From an uncultured bacterium (GTDB taxonomy: Bacteria; Desulfobacterota; Binatia; UBA1149; CAITLU01): DNA of 64,000 nucleotides. The stretch lies in contig CAITLU010000037.1 in NCBI GenBank assembly GCA_903893315.1, positions 1-64,000 of the forward strand, given 5' to 3'. A program made the translations under genes and the position numbers. The notes beneath the pieces are model-generated. The model made no database searches. It was not told the origin of the DNA and worked only from the letters and a program-made list of their open reading frames with translations. Shown piece by piece: positions 1 to 10,799 of this stretch (position 1 is its first letter; the number at the start of each line of letters is the position of its first letter).

Positions 1-156
1 GAGGCCGGCGATCTGGTCGAAGGTGGCGAAAACGGCAAGCCCTCCGGTTCCTTTGTAGCGCAGGCCTCCGAGCGAAAAAGACAGGTACGACAAAGCGATC
101 AATCCTGCCAGCACGAAGAGGCCGACGAAAAAATCGCGGGTGGGTGAGGCGTTCAT
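1..156 (-). CDS. mlaD: MlaD, MCE-domain lipid transport subunit (partial, C-terminus outside window)
   Basis: Periplasm-facing, membrane-anchored subunit of the Mla phospholipid transporter. Only the first 52 codons are in the window. They show a short cytoplasmic start (MNASPTRD), one membrane segment (about residues 9-27) and then the start of an MCE domain (ATFDQIAGL), which is the usual MlaD layout. The ATG is at 154-156, five bases after the mlaE stop, so it belongs to the same minus-strand operon as mlaE and mlaF. The assignment rests on the N-terminus plus context; the MCE core cannot be checked here. Confidence 0.85.
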   Translation of the reverse strand, partial: MNASPTRDFFVGLFVLAGLIALSYLSFSLGGLRYKGTGGLAVFATFDQIAGL

Positions 157-161
157 CGGGC

Positions 162-938
162 TTACACTCCCCATAGCGCAGTGATGAAATAGTCGAAGAT
201 CAGTACCGAGACCGAGCCGATGACCACCGTCGACGTCGTTGCGGCGCTGACTCCGGCAGAGGTCGGCGCGGCGGTATAGCCCCGATAGGTGGAGATCAGG
301 CCTACCAGCGTGCCGAAGATCACGGATTTGATGATGCTGCCGGCCACGTCGTCGCGGAAGTCTACCGCATTTTCGAGACTGGAGAGAAAGGTTCCGCTGT
401 CGATTCCCATGAGATCGACACCGACTACGTAGCCGCCCGCGATGCCGGTGACGATGAACAGGGCGGACAGCAGCGGCATCGACACCACCATCGCCCAGGC
501 CTTCGGTCGAATCACGTAGTCGACAGGATCGACGGCCATCATGCGCAGGCCGTCCAGTTGTTCGGTAGCCTTCATGGCGCCGATCTCGGCCGTAATCGCC
601 GATCCGGCGCGGCCCGTGGTCAGCAACGCGGTCAGCACCGGGCCCATCTCGCGGATCAGGCTGAGCCCGACCACTGCGCCGAGGGAATTCTCCGCGCCGA
701 AACGTACCAGGGTGGTGTAGCCTTGCAGGCCGAGCACCATTCCGACCGCCATCCCCGAGATGCCGATTATCAGGATCGACAGCACGCCTGTCTTGAATAC
801 TTCGTCGACGAACTCGCGAATGCGCAGCGGGGGACGCATCGTCACCGTCACGATGTGGCCGGTGAACTCGGCCAGACGTCCGAGTTCCTCGACCATCCTG
901 CCCACGCGGCGGCCGAGTCTGCGTATCAGCCGCGCCAT
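162..938 (-). CDS. mlaE: MlaE family ABC permease
   Basis: Integral inner-membrane permease of the MlaFED complex, which moves phospholipids between inner and outer membranes to keep outer-membrane asymmetry. About 258 residues, the family's normal size, with several hydrophobic segments. It carries the conserved central stretch GPVLTALLTTGRAGSAITAE followed by EIGAMKATEQLDGLRMM and PVDYV, the hallmark of this family. The start is uncertain: ATG at 938 is used here, but a TTG at 944 would overlap the mlaF stop by four bases (TTGA), a coupling arrangement common in this genome. mlaD follows five bases downstream. Confidence 0.93.
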   Translation of the reverse strand: MARLIRRLGRRVGRMVEELGRLAEFTGHIVTVTMRPPLRIREFVDEVFKTGVLSILIIGISGMAVGMVLGLQGYTTLVRFGAENSLGAVVGLSLIREMGPVLTALLTTGRAGSAITAEIGAMKATEQLDGLRMMAVDPVDYVIRPKAWAMVVSMPLLSALFIVTGIAGGYVVGVDLMGIDSGTFLSSLENAVDFRDDVAGSIIKSVIFGTLVGLISTYRGYTAAPTSAGVSAATTSTVVIGSVSVLIFDYFITALWGV

Positions 939-940
939 CC

Positions 941-1774
941 TCAAGCGCCGCCCCGCCGTTGCGGCTTGTGCTCGCCGGCCTCGAAGTCCTGGGTGTGGGC
1001 CAGTATCTGGTCGGAGGTGTCCGTGTCTTCGGTAAGGAAACGCCGCACGCGCACGTCTTCGCTGTCGCGCAGCGTCGATGGAACACCTTGGACGACGCAG
1101 CCCGGCAGCAGCAGCACGACGTGGTCGGCCATGCGCATCGTCGAAGGAATATGATGTGAGACCACGATCATCGTCATTCCCAGGGTGCGGTTGATGCGCA
1201 CCAGCAACGCTTCGATGAGCTTGGTCGACAGCGGATCGAGGCCTGAGAACGGTTCGTCGACCAGCAGGATTTCGGGATCCTGCATCAACGCGCGGGCCAG
1301 AGCCACACGCTTGACCATGCCGCCGGACAATTCGCGCGGCATCAGGTCATCGACGTCCTGGAGGCCGACCGCGAAGAGGCGCTCGTGGACCCGGGCCTGG
1401 ATCTCCTCGCGCGACAGATGACTGTGCTCACGCAGAGGAAAGGCCAGGTTCTCCAGCACCGACAGGGAATCGAGGAGAGCTCCGTTCTGGAACATCATGC
1501 CGAGACGGCGCCGCACCTGGTAGAGCTGAGACTCCTTGAGGCTGGTGATGTCGCGCTGGCCGACCAGGACGCGCCCGGCCTGGGCTCGCAGCAGCCCGCC
1601 GATCAGCTTGAGTATGGTGCTCTTGCCGCTGCCGCTGCCGCCCAGAACCACGGAAATCGCACCGGTGGGGAAGGCGCAGCTCACGCCACGCAGCACCGGA
1701 CGGTTGCCGTACGCCATTTCGACGCGGTCGAGGCGGACGTGCGCGTCGGAGTCTGGGATAGGTTGGGAATTCAC
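941..1774 (-). CDS. mlaF: MlaF family ABC transporter ATP-binding protein
   Basis: Cytoplasmic ATPase driving the Mla lipid transporter. It shows Walker A GGSGSGKST, Q-loop MMFQNGALLDSL, signature ELSGGMVKRVALARAL, Walker B ILLVDEPFSGLDP and H-loop VVSHH. The MVKR form of the signature is typical of MlaF. The frame is open to a TTG at 1852, but GTG at 1774 gives the usual length of about 277 residues and has a GAAGG about 11 bases upstream, so it is preferred. First gene of the mlaF-mlaE-mlaD operon, divergent from acs, with about 160 bases between the two starts for promoters. Confidence 0.93.
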   Translation of the reverse strand: MNSQPIPDSDAHVRLDRVEMAYGNRPVLRGVSCAFPTGAISVVLGGSGSGKSTILKLIGGLLRAQAGRVLVGQRDITSLKESQLYQVRRRLGMMFQNGALLDSLSVLENLAFPLREHSHLSREEIQARVHERLFAVGLQDVDDLMPRELSGGMVKRVALARALMQDPEILLVDEPFSGLDPLSTKLIEALLVRINRTLGMTMIVVSHHIPSTMRMADHVVLLLPGCVVQGVPSTLRDSEDVRVRRFLTEDTDTSDQILAHTQDFEAGEHKPQRRGGA

Positions 1775-1937
1775 TGGAGCGGCAGCCTTCAAGGCCTTAA
1801 CTCTAAACACGTTTCGAGTCGAATCTGTGCGCTGCACGGGGCTCGCGGCCAATTGTCATTGAGCCGCGAGGCCGTTAAGAAGGACCTCCGGTACGCTTGG
1901 CGCCCAAGGCCAGGGCCGGTCCTCGGAGCCAATCCTT

Positions 1938-3883
<1,946 letters not shown>

Positions 3884-3884
<1 letters not shown>

Positions 3885-5299
3885 TGGCACTGGTTCTCTA
3901 CAACACCCGCTCCAGATGCGAAGAGACTTTCCAGCCGCTGGTTCCAGGCAGGATCTCCATCTACGTCTGCGGCATAACCGTCTACGACCGTTGCCACGTC
4001 GGCCACGCCCGTTCTCTGGTGTTCTTCGACACGGTGGTTCGCTACCTGCGCTGGCGCGGCTACGAAGTGGAGTTCGTTCGCAACATCACCGACATCGACG
4101 ACAAGATAATCAACCGGGCACGTGAGCGTGCAGAACCGTGGAAGGACCTGGCCGATCGCTTCATCGCCGCGATGCATCGCGATGTCGAGGCGCTAGGTTG
4201 TCTGAGGCCGGACATCGAGCCGCGTGCTACCGATCATATCGGCGAGATGATCGAATTGATCGCGACGCTGGAGCGCCGCGGCCTTGCCTACAAAGTTGGC
4301 GATGGAGACGTCTACTTCGCGGTGACTGACTTCCCTCCCTACGGCGGGCTCTCGGGCCGCAATCTCGAGGAAATGCAGGCTGGCGCGCGCGTCGACATCG
4401 ACGAGCGCAAACGCAGCCCGATGGACTTCGCGTTGTGGAAGTCCGCCAAACCAGATGAACCCTGGTGGCCGAGTCCTTGGGGGAACGGGCGCCCCGGCTG
4501 GCACCTTGAATGCTCGGCGATGAGCATGAAGTACCTCGGGCGCGTATTCGACATTCACGGGGGTGGTGAAGACCTGATCTTTCCGCACCACGAGAACGAA
4601 CTCGCTCAATCTTGCGGTGCCTACGACACCGACTTCGTCCGTTACTGGATCCATCACGCCTTCGTGCGCATCGACCAGGAGAAGATGTCGAAATCACTCG
4701 GCAACGCCTTCGCGATCGAAGACGTGCTGAAGGAAGTCGAAGCCGAAGGCCTGCGTCTGCACCTGCTCTCGGTCCATTACCGCAGCCCTCTCGACTTCAG
4801 TGCCGCGGGCATTGCCGAGTCGACCAGGGCTCTGGTGCGCGCGTACGAGACCCTTGCTCGCGCCGATGAGGCGGGAGTCGCCGCCCGCGAGTATGGCTGG
4901 GAGTCTCCCGAAGCGGCGCCGTTGGTCGAGGCGATGGACGCCGACTTCAATACTTCGCGAGCGGTCGGGATTCTTTTCGAATCGCTGCGGGAGGCCAATC
5001 GTGCGCTTGACGCCGGTGACGCAGGCCGCGCCGCCGAAGCTGTCGCCGTGATGCGTGCCGTGGGGCGCGGACTCGGGTTGCTGCTGCGCTCGCCGTCGGA
5101 GTTCCTCGGCAGCTACAACGCTCGCGGGGCCAGCCAGGCCGGATTGGCAGCGGCCGATATCGAACGACTGATCGTCGCCCGCCGTGAGGCGAGGTCTGCC
5201 AAGGATTTCCGTCGTGCCGACGAACTGCGCGCCGAGTTGCTGGGGCAGGGGATCGTGCTCGAAGACGGTCCGGCGGGCACGACCTGGAGACGAGCCTGA
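3884..5299 (+). CDS. cysS: cysteinyl-tRNA synthetase
   Basis: Charges tRNA-Cys. 471 residues, class I synthetase. It shows the zinc-site cysteine in YVCGITVYD, the HIGH-like HVGHARS, ITDIDDKIINRA, a second zinc region GWHLECSAMS with DIHGGGEDLIFPHHENE, and KMSKSLGN. The C-terminal part is the anticodon-binding DALR-like region ending in FRRADELRAELLGQGI and LEDGPAGTTWRR, typical of CysS. It starts with GTG sharing one base with the acs stop, an unusual partner for cysS. Nothing is missing from the catalytic motifs. Confidence 0.97.
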
Positions 5300-5446
5300 G
5301 GGAGTCGCGCGCGGAATCGGACGGTTCAGGACGCCTAAACTATTTTTGGGTACACCGGCGAGTTGGGCCTGAGCGGCGCGGGTGCTATGTACACGCGACC
5401 TTGCATGACCACTTCGGGGTCTCACTAAGGAGGTAGAGGTACGCAC

Positions 5447-5761
5447 ATGTCCAGAAGGATCCTGCTGACAGCGGCGATTGTCGTGATGGCCGCCGCCGGT
5501 TGTACCAAGTCTGAGGAAGCCAAGCCTGCGGCGACTCCGTCCGCGGTCGAGGCTCCAAAGGCCGCTCCGAGCGTTGCTCCGGGCCAGGCTGGTAAACTTG
5601 CGGCACCGGCGGTGAAGCCGGCCGAGCCCGCCAAACCGGCGGCGCCTGCCGCCAAGCCCGCCGAGCCTGCCAAGCCGGCCGATGGCAAGAAGGCCGAGCA
5701 CGGCAAGTCTTCGGGGAAGCCCGGCGAGCCCAAACCCGGTCCCGACAGCGAAAAGACCTGA
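5447..5761 (+). CDS. small Ala/Pro/Lys-rich lipoprotein
   Basis: 104 residues. A type II signal peptide is clear: MSRRILLTAAIVVMAAAGC with lipobox AAGC, cleaved before Cys19. The mature part is low-complexity, built of repeats around KPAEPAKPA (three or so degenerate copies, residues about 55-80) followed by a charged tail, and no folded domain is visible. A strong Shine-Dalgarno AAGGAGGTAG lies 10-20 bases upstream of the ATG. Such PAKP-rich lipoproteins often span the periplasm or coat peptidoglycan, but no function can be assigned. It is followed by a hairpin terminator at 5793-5826. Confidence 0.75.
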   Translation: MSRRILLTAAIVVMAAAGCTKSEEAKPAATPSAVEAPKAAPSVAPGQAGKLAAPAVKPAEPAKPAAPAAKPAEPAKPADGKKAEHGKSSGKPGEPKPGPDSEKT

Positions 5762-5792
5762 CGAGGCGACTTCTGCCTCCAGCGAATGAGAA

Positions 5793-5829
5793 GACCGGCC
5801 GCCGCGAGTTACTCCGGCGGCCCGGTCTG
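5793..5829 (+). terminator. hairpin terminator after the lipoprotein gene
   Basis: A stem of 12 pairs with one bulged base is formed by 5793-5804 (GACCGGCCGCCG) and 5814-5826 (CGGCGGCCCGGTC), loop about nine bases, followed by TGTTCTC. The T-tract is weak, so efficiency is uncertain. It lies 30 bases after the lipoprotein stop. Confidence 0.6.
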
Positions 5830-6035
5830 TTCTCGGGCGCGTTTTCCCACCTCCACTGTTTCTTCAAGTACGGTGTTCAGCTTTCTTCGTTTCCCCGGTT
5901 TCGGCCGCGGTCGGCGTGGCCCCGTCGTTCACGGTGGTTGGCTGCGGTTTGATGTCGGTGCGGGTGTTCGTGGCCGCCTTCGTGCGGCGCGTGTTTCCTG
6001 AATCAACTGCACGTTCACGCTAAGGTCCCGGTGCG

Positions 6036-7202
6036 ATGACAACGATTCTCCACGCCGACATGGACGCGTTCTACGCGTCGGTGGAACAACGTGACGATCC
6101 GGCGCTGCGCGGCCGGCCGGTCATCGTCGGCGGTCTCGGCAAGCGTGGGGTGGTTTGCGCGGCTTCCTACGAGGCGCGACGCTTCGGCGTGCGCTCGGCG
6201 CTGCCCATCTCCCAAGCCAGGCGACTGTGCCCGAAAGCTGTTTTCCTTTCTCCGCGCATGTCGCAGTACGCACGCGTTTCAGCCGAGGTGCGTGAAATTT
6301 TCTATCGCTTCACGCCGCTGGTCGAGCCGCTGTCTCTCGACGAAGCATATCTGGATTGTTCCGGCAGTCTGCGTCTGTTCGGCAGCGCGCGTGCGATTGC
6401 CGAAGCGATTCGCGCCGCGATCCGCAGCGAATTGTCACTGCCGGTTTCGGTCGGCGCGGGCAGCGGCAAGCTGGTCGCGAAGATCGCGTCGGCGCGCGCC
6501 AAACCCGACGGACTGTTGCTGATCGACGAACACGAGACCGACGCGTTCCTGCGACCGTTGCCGGTCGCGGAAATATGGGGCGTCGGACCCGTCACGGAAA
6601 GGCGTCTGCACGAGTTCGGCATCGCCACCATCGGCCAGCTGGCAGATTACGATTCGGCCCGCTTGGAGCGCTCGTTGGGTTCGTGGGCGACGCTGCTGCA
6701 AGGGCTGGCGCGCGGTGAAGACCTGCGCAGTGTCGAGGCCGACCGCGGCCGCAAGTCATACGGTGAAGAGAACACTTTCCCCGACGACGCCGTCGATGGT
6801 GAACTGATCGATGCAATGCTGCTCGCCCATGCCGAAACCGTGGCCAGGCGGCTTCGGCACGACGGGCGCAAGGCCCGCACCATCACCATCAAGTGGAGAA
6901 CTTCGGGTTCGGCGGCGCAGTGGCGGCTTTCTACGCGTTCGCACACCCTCGTCGATGCCAGCGATGACGGGGTGGTGATCGCGAGGGTGGCGGCGCAACT
7001 GTGGCGCGCCGAGCCCGAGCATCCGCCGGTCCGTCTGCTCGGGGTGCAGGTCACCAATCTGGACGGCGACCGGCCGGTTCAACTCGGGCTCTTCCGCTGC
7101 CAAGAAGAAATCAGGAACGAGGCCCTCAACAAGGCTCTCGATCAGATCGTCGCGCGTTTCGGTGCCGACGCGGTTCGGCGCGGCAATACTCCCCAAGGCT
7201 GA
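6036..7202 (+). CDS. dinB: DNA polymerase IV (Y-family translesion polymerase)
   Basis: Error-prone lesion-bypass polymerase. 388 residues. It begins TTILHADMDAFYASVEQRDD (the first catalytic Asp of the palm), has YEARRFGVRSALPISQA (fingers), SLDEAYLDCSG (the SxDE catalytic motif), then SVGAGSGKLVAKIASARAKPDG with GVGPVTERRLHEFGI (HhH thumb), and the little-finger domain with ARTITIKWR. The C-terminus (VRRGNTPQG) does not show an obvious beta-clamp QLxLF box, though VQLGLF sits nearby at about residues 351-356 and probably serves. It stands alone between the lipoprotein terminator and a tRNA gene; no LexA box was recognised. Confidence 0.96.
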   Translation: MTTILHADMDAFYASVEQRDDPALRGRPVIVGGLGKRGVVCAASYEARRFGVRSALPISQARRLCPKAVFLSPRMSQYARVSAEVREIFYRFTPLVEPLSLDEAYLDCSGSLRLFGSARAIAEAIRAAIRSELSLPVSVGAGSGKLVAKIASARAKPDGLLLIDEHETDAFLRPLPVAEIWGVGPVTERRLHEFGIATIGQLADYDSARLERSLGSWATLLQGLARGEDLRSVEADRGRKSYGEENTFPDDAVDGELIDAMLLAHAETVARRLRHDGRKARTITIKWRTSGSAAQWRLSTRSHTLVDASDDGVVIARVAAQLWRAEPEHPPVRLLGVQVTNLDGDRPVQLGLFRCQEEIRNEALNKALDQIVARFGADAVRRGNTPQG

Positions 7203-7241
7203 TTCCCGTACGAATTTTTCAGGGTGTGATGCCGTCGTCAA

Positions 7242-7270
7242 TTGCCTCGGCGGCAGACCCCCCGTAGTTT
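7242..7270 (+). promoter_or_regulatory. candidate sigma70-type promoter for tRNA-Arg
   Basis: A TTGCCT hexamer (4 of 6 match to TTGACA) lies 17 bases upstream of TAGTTT (3 of 6 match to TATAAT, 7265-7270). The latter ends 10 bases before the first tRNA base, so spacing and position fit, but the match is only moderate. Confidence 0.3.
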
Positions 7271-7280
7271 CGCGTCCTGC

Positions 7281-7357
7281 GCGCCCGTAGCTCAGCTGGA
7301 TAGAGCACCGGGCTTCGAACCCGTCGGTCGCCTGTTCGAATCAGGCCGGGCGCGCCA
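7281..7357 (+). tRNA. tRNA-Arg (anticodon TCG, reads CGA)
   Basis: 77 bases with CCA encoded. Acceptor GCGCCCG (7281-7287) pairs fully with CGGGCGC (7347-7353), discriminator G, then CCA. The D stem is GCTC/GAGC. The anticodon loop is CTTCGAA with TCG as anticodon. The T stem GCCTG/CAGGC flanks TTCGAAT. The outermost anticodon-stem pair (C/T) is not canonical, the only irregularity. The 3' end is followed directly by a T-run, with a perfect inverted repeat about 120 bases downstream. Confidence 0.95.
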
Positions 7358-7676
7358 GCTTTTTGGTTGCCGTACCGCACGTGGGCAGCGAGCGGCCAGC
7401 CAGCGACCGGAACGGCGCGGAGTTGGCCCCGACGGTGGCCTTATTCACGGCAGTGACAGGCAGGCCGCGCAGGTTCTGCGCAGATCCCGCGTCGCTGCGC
7501 AGACTCTCTATTCCTTTGCCTCGCCAAATCCGCTATCAAGCGCGGGCTCTTCAGGGCTGTAGCGGCGCGTTGCGCGGCTGGCCCTGCGATGGACGACGAG
7601 ACTGGGAGGATCCAAAGCGGTGAAAGGCTTTACTAAAGTTCGACCGGCCGGTGCCGGAAGGCAGGGGAGTGGACTG
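7358..7676 (+). other. gene-free interval between tRNA-Arg and the DUF1329 gene
   Basis: No convincing reading frame: the small open frames here have no ribosome-binding site and no recognisable composition. It contains a T-run right after the tRNA, the inverted repeat at 7475-7503 and the presumed promoter region of the DUF1329 gene. No att-like repeat of the tRNA 3' end was found in it. Confidence 0.6.
7475..7503 (+). terminator. perfect inverted repeat, possible terminator of the tRNA transcript
   Basis: TCTGCGCAG (7475-7483) and CTGCGCAGA (7495-7503) form a perfect 9-pair stem with an 11-base loop, followed by the pyrimidine-rich CTCTCTATTCC. It is the only strong hairpin between the tRNA and the next gene. 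There is no clean T-run, so it could instead be a processing or operator site. Confidence 0.4.
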
Positions 7677-8951
7677 ATGGGCTGGAGAAACGCGGCCCTC
7701 GCGGCAGCGGCAACACTTGCACTGGCGGCGATCACTGCGCGCCCCGCAGCGGCCGAAGTTCCGCCAACCGGTACCGTGGTCAATCGGAGCAACATCGACC
7801 GCTACATCGACGTGCTGTCGCCGTCGATCAAGGGGTTGATAGAGCGCGGGGCGGTGATCAAGGTTTCCGAGCACAAGAAAGTCGGCCTTGCGCCGCCTTT
7901 CGTGGCGGCCACCGAAAAGTACGCCGGACAGGTCCAGATCTCGCCTGATTCTACTCACCTAATGAACCATGTGGCCGGGCTTCCGTTCCTGGAAGTGAAG
8001 TCTGACGATCCTCAAGCCGGCGCCAAGCACATGTTCAACTTCAACTCGGCGATCGCGGTCGACGACCTCGATCTGCGTAACTTCGACTGCGACACCGGGG
8101 CTCTGGGCAGCGCCGGCAATCCGATCAAGATGGAGCGCCACTTCCTGATCGATCACATGCGCCGCCTCTACTTCCGCGAGCGTACGCTGGTCGATCCGAA
8201 GCCGGAGATGCCCAACCGCGACAACGCGCGTTACAAGGAAGCCATGTATCCGATGATCGAACCTTTCGATCTGAAGGGGACGGGTTTTACCTCCAACCGC
8301 TACATCGATCACACCAAGCAGGACGATAGCTGGCTGTATCTGCCGCAACTGCGGCGCGTGCGGCGTCTGTCGTCGGCGCAGCGCTCGGACGCGTTGTTCG
8401 GCCAGGACACCGACCAGGACAGCTATGCCGGGTATGCCGGCAACGTCGGCTGGTTCACGTGGAAGTTCCTCGGCGAGAAGACCATGCTCGGCTCCTTTCA
8501 CGCCGACAAGATTCCGGTCGAATGGCAGCCGCCGTCCGGCGATTTCCTTCACGCCAGCGCATGGGAGCCGCGCGAAGTGTGGGTTGTCGAAGGGGCGTCA
8601 AAGGTGCCGCAGTACGCTTACTCCAAACGCGTCATCTATCTCGACCGTGAGAGTTACCGCATTCTGTACAGTGACATCTACGACCAGGCCGGAGAGCTGT
8701 GGAAGGTGTGGGTCAACAACTTCATGTATGCCCACCGGCCGTTCGAAGGGGCGAAGTACGGATTCGACTACGACGTCAGCTACAACCCGTCGATCAGCAT
8801 GGTCGACATGCAACTCGAGCACGCGACGATCTGCGCGATGCCGAGTGCGCGTTTCCCTGGTGAGCAGGGCTGGTACATCAACCTCGGTGACAAGGAAGGA
8901 ACCAGCGAGAGCTACTTCGAACTGTCCGCGATCATCGCCGCAGGACGTTGA
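7677..8951 (+). CDS. DUF1329 family periplasmic/outer-membrane-associated protein
   Basis: 424 residues from the ATG at 7677. The frame is open to a GTG at 7620, but the 7677 start has a GGGGAG about nine bases upstream and gives a clean signal peptide (GWRNAALAAAATLALAAITA, cleavage near ARPAAA-EVPP). The mature part has the DUF1329 hallmarks: PFDLKGTGFTSNRYIDH, DDSWLYLPQLRRVRRLSS, FGQDTDQDSY, WEPREVWVVEG and YAYSKRVIYLDRESY. The family is a LolA/LolB-like barrel thought to sit in the periplasm and often lies near RND or lipid-trafficking genes; its ligand is unknown. No such partner is adjacent here. Confidence 0.88.
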   Translation: MGWRNAALAAAATLALAAITARPAAAEVPPTGTVVNRSNIDRYIDVLSPSIKGLIERGAVIKVSEHKKVGLAPPFVAATEKYAGQVQISPDSTHLMNHVAGLPFLEVKSDDPQAGAKHMFNFNSAIAVDDLDLRNFDCDTGALGSAGNPIKMERHFLIDHMRRLYFRERTLVDPKPEMPNRDNARYKEAMYPMIEPFDLKGTGFTSNRYIDHTKQDDSWLYLPQLRRVRRLSSAQRSDALFGQDTDQDSYAGYAGNVGWFTWKFLGEKTMLGSFHADKIPVEWQPPSGDFLHASAWEPREVWVVEGASKVPQYAYSKRVIYLDRESYRILYSDIYDQAGELWKVWVNNFMYAHRPFEGAKYGFDYDVSYNPSISMVDMQLEHATICAMPSARFPGEQGWYINLGDKEGTSESYFELSAIIAAGR

Positions 8952-8960
8952 GCTGGTGGT

Positions 8961-8995
8961 CTGAGCGCGGGCGGTCAGAACCCGTCCGCGCTCAG
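8961..8995. terminator. bidirectional hairpin between converging genes
   Basis: Stem CTGAGCGCGGGCGG (8961-8974) with CCGTCCGCGCTCAG (8982-8995): 14 pairs including one G-T wobble, loop seven bases. It lies between the DUF1329 gene and the converging SDR gene, and the SDR stop codon (8992-8994) is inside the 3' arm. There is no T-run on either side, so this is a hairpin-only terminator candidate. Confidence 0.5.
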
Positions 8996-9786
8996 CTCCT
9001 GGGCTGCTGCGTGAGGCGTCCGATCAGGGATACCAGCAGCGATTTGGGCAACAGGCTGGTCAGCGCCGCGGTCACGCGGTTTTGCAGGCCGGGGATGCAG
9101 AGCGTGCGTCCGGCGGCGTGGGCGGCCAGCGACTCGCGCGCGACGTCGTCGGCGGTCTGCCACACGAAACCCGGCATCGATGTGGCGTCGTAGTCGGCGC
9201 GGCTCTGGAACTCGGTGCGGGTAAAACCCGGACACACCACCGTTACGGTTACCCCGTGTCCCTTGGTCTCTTCATTGAGAGCCAGACTGAAATTTACCAC
9301 GTAGGCCTTGGTTGCCGCGTAGACCGAGAAGTACGGTGTGGGCAGGAGAGCCGCCGTCGAGGCGATGTTGACGATGCCGCCGCGGCGCGAGGGCTTCATC
9401 GTCGCCAGCGCCGCGTGTGTCAGACGCGTCAGTGCCACTACGTTGCAGCCTACCTGCCCGAGTGAGCGCTCCAGCGGCAGATCAGCGAAGCTTCCGGTGA
9501 CGCCGTAGCCGGCGTTGTTTATCAGCAGGTCGATGCGCACGTCGTCGCGAAGGCGCTGCTCGACCAGCGCAAGTTCTTTGGGTTGTTCAAGGTCCGCAAC
9601 CAGCACATCGACGCTGCGACCGTGGCGCTCGCGCAGGGTGGTCGCGAGTTGTTCCAGACGCTCGCGATTACGCGCCACCAGGATCAGGTCGGTGCCGCGC
9701 GCGGCGAGAATCTCGGCGAACGACTTGCCGATTCCGGAAGAGGCTCCGGTGACCATGGCGAGAGTTGGGGCGGCGCTTTTTGACAT
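8992..9786 (-). CDS. short-chain dehydrogenase/reductase (SDR), classical type
   Basis: 264 residues, NAD(P)-dependent oxidoreductase of unknown substrate. It has the classical N-terminal Rossmann motif TGASSGIGKSFAE, DLLINNAGYG, an active-site Ser region (NIASTAALLPTPYFSV) and catalytic YAATKAY. VARNRERL after beta-2 suggests NADP(H) preference because of the basic residues. The length and ending (LLPKSLLVSLIGRL) resemble the DltE-like SDR group acting on acyl or lipid substrates. The start at 9786 is well supported by AAGGAGG nine bases upstream. It is a single gene converging on the DUF1329 gene. Confidence 0.9.
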   Translation of the reverse strand: MSKSAAPTLAMVTGASSGIGKSFAEILAARGTDLILVARNRERLEQLATTLRERHGRSVDVLVADLEQPKELALVEQRLRDDVRIDLLINNAGYGVTGSFADLPLERSLGQVGCNVVALTRLTHAALATMKPSRRGGIVNIASTAALLPTPYFSVYAATKAYVVNFSLALNEETKGHGVTVTVVCPGFTRTEFQSRADYDATSMPGFVWQTADDVARESLAAHAAGRTLCIPGLQNRVTAALTSLLPKSLLVSLIGRLTQQPRS

Positions 9787-10028
9787 GGAACGGCCTCCTT
9801 CGTCGAATGAGTCGCTGCTTTGTATCGTCCGGCGCGCGCGCTTTCGAACCGCGCAGCGGAAAAGTCCTGCGAATGGCGCTTGTCAGGGGGCACGCGTGCT
9901 TTTCAGCCGTGGTCGACCAGTCGCGCGGCGGCTGGTCTTTCGGGTTCCCGCGGTTGGAGGGCGCTCTGTCGGGCACGTATGCGGCTCGTCTCTTGGCGTG
10001 GCCGCGAAACGGGAATAGATGCTGGACG

Positions 10029-10634
10029 ATGGTGACCGCGCACATGCGCAGCGACGTGAGGCCTGCGGCTTCGGGAGATCTCGAGGGGCTGATCGATGTC
10101 CTGCAACGGGCCTTTGCCGCTGACCCGGTGCATATGTGGATGTTTCCCGACGCGGCGACCCGCGTCCTGCGTCAGCGCCGGCTTTTCCGCCGCGTCCTGG
10201 CGATATACGCCCGCAACGGTGCGATCTGGACCACGGATGGTATCGACGGCGCCGCGATTTGGGAGCCGCCGCGCGAGGGCAGTCCAGCGGTTTCCCAGTT
10301 CCTCGACTTCGTACTCAGCCTCGTGCCGGTGTTCGGGCGCCGGGCCCTTACCGTCGCGCGCGGCATCGCGCCGCTGGCCTCGCTGCGTCCGCGGGAACCA
10401 CACTGGTATCTGGCGATTCTCGGCAGCGAGCCGAAGCGTCAGCGATGCGGAGTCGGGAGCGCGCTGCTGGCGCCTGTTCTCAAGCACTGCGACAGCGAAG
10501 GAGCGCCTGCGTACCTTGAGGCATCGCGCCCGGAAAACGTAGGGTACTACGAGCGCCACGGTTTTGAATTGGTCGCGTCGTACACGTTGCCGAACGGTCC
10601 GAGCGTCTACCGAATGGTGCGAGAGCCGCGTTGA
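10029..10634 (+). CDS. GNAT family N-acetyltransferase
   Basis: About 201 residues from ATG 10029 (ATG 10044 is equally possible). The frame runs open upstream to 9765, but that part is not protein-like. The C-terminal half has the acetyl-CoA loop RQRCGVGSALLAPVL and the terminal ARPENVGYYERHGFELV-type motif (here SRPENVGYYERHGFE) seen in GNATs. The N-terminal half (FAADPVHMWMFPD, GAAIWEPP) matches the subgroup often near antibiotic or lipid genes, for which no substrate is known. No clear Shine-Dalgarno was found. It stands alone ahead of an LLM oxidoreductase. Confidence 0.82.
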   Translation: MVTAHMRSDVRPAASGDLEGLIDVLQRAFAADPVHMWMFPDAATRVLRQRRLFRRVLAIYARNGAIWTTDGIDGAAIWEPPREGSPAVSQFLDFVLSLVPVFGRRALTVARGIAPLASLRPREPHWYLAILGSEPKRQRCGVGSALLAPVLKHCDSEGAPAYLEASRPENVGYYERHGFELVASYTLPNGPSVYRMVREPR

Positions 10635-10799
10635 GATGACGTGGCGCGTCGCGCAGACGCCAGAGACCAAGCTGCACGTCGTGCGCGGCCTGTGCTGCAA
10701 TAGCTGCGGCGCCGCGCCTTGACCCATTGAGTCTTACGCTGGTCCAGGACAATTGTGCGCGACGCTTACTGCGAAGACTTTTCTTACCACGGAGGTTCC

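Noticed and set aside
4694-5701. 335-codon minus-strand frame opposite cysS and the lipoprotein
   Set aside because: Gly/Arg-rich antisense composition; both plus-strand genes are convincing.
7281-7357. tRNA 3' end as attachment site for an integrated element
   Set aside because: No repeat of the tRNA 3' end was found downstream and no integrase or transposase lies nearby.
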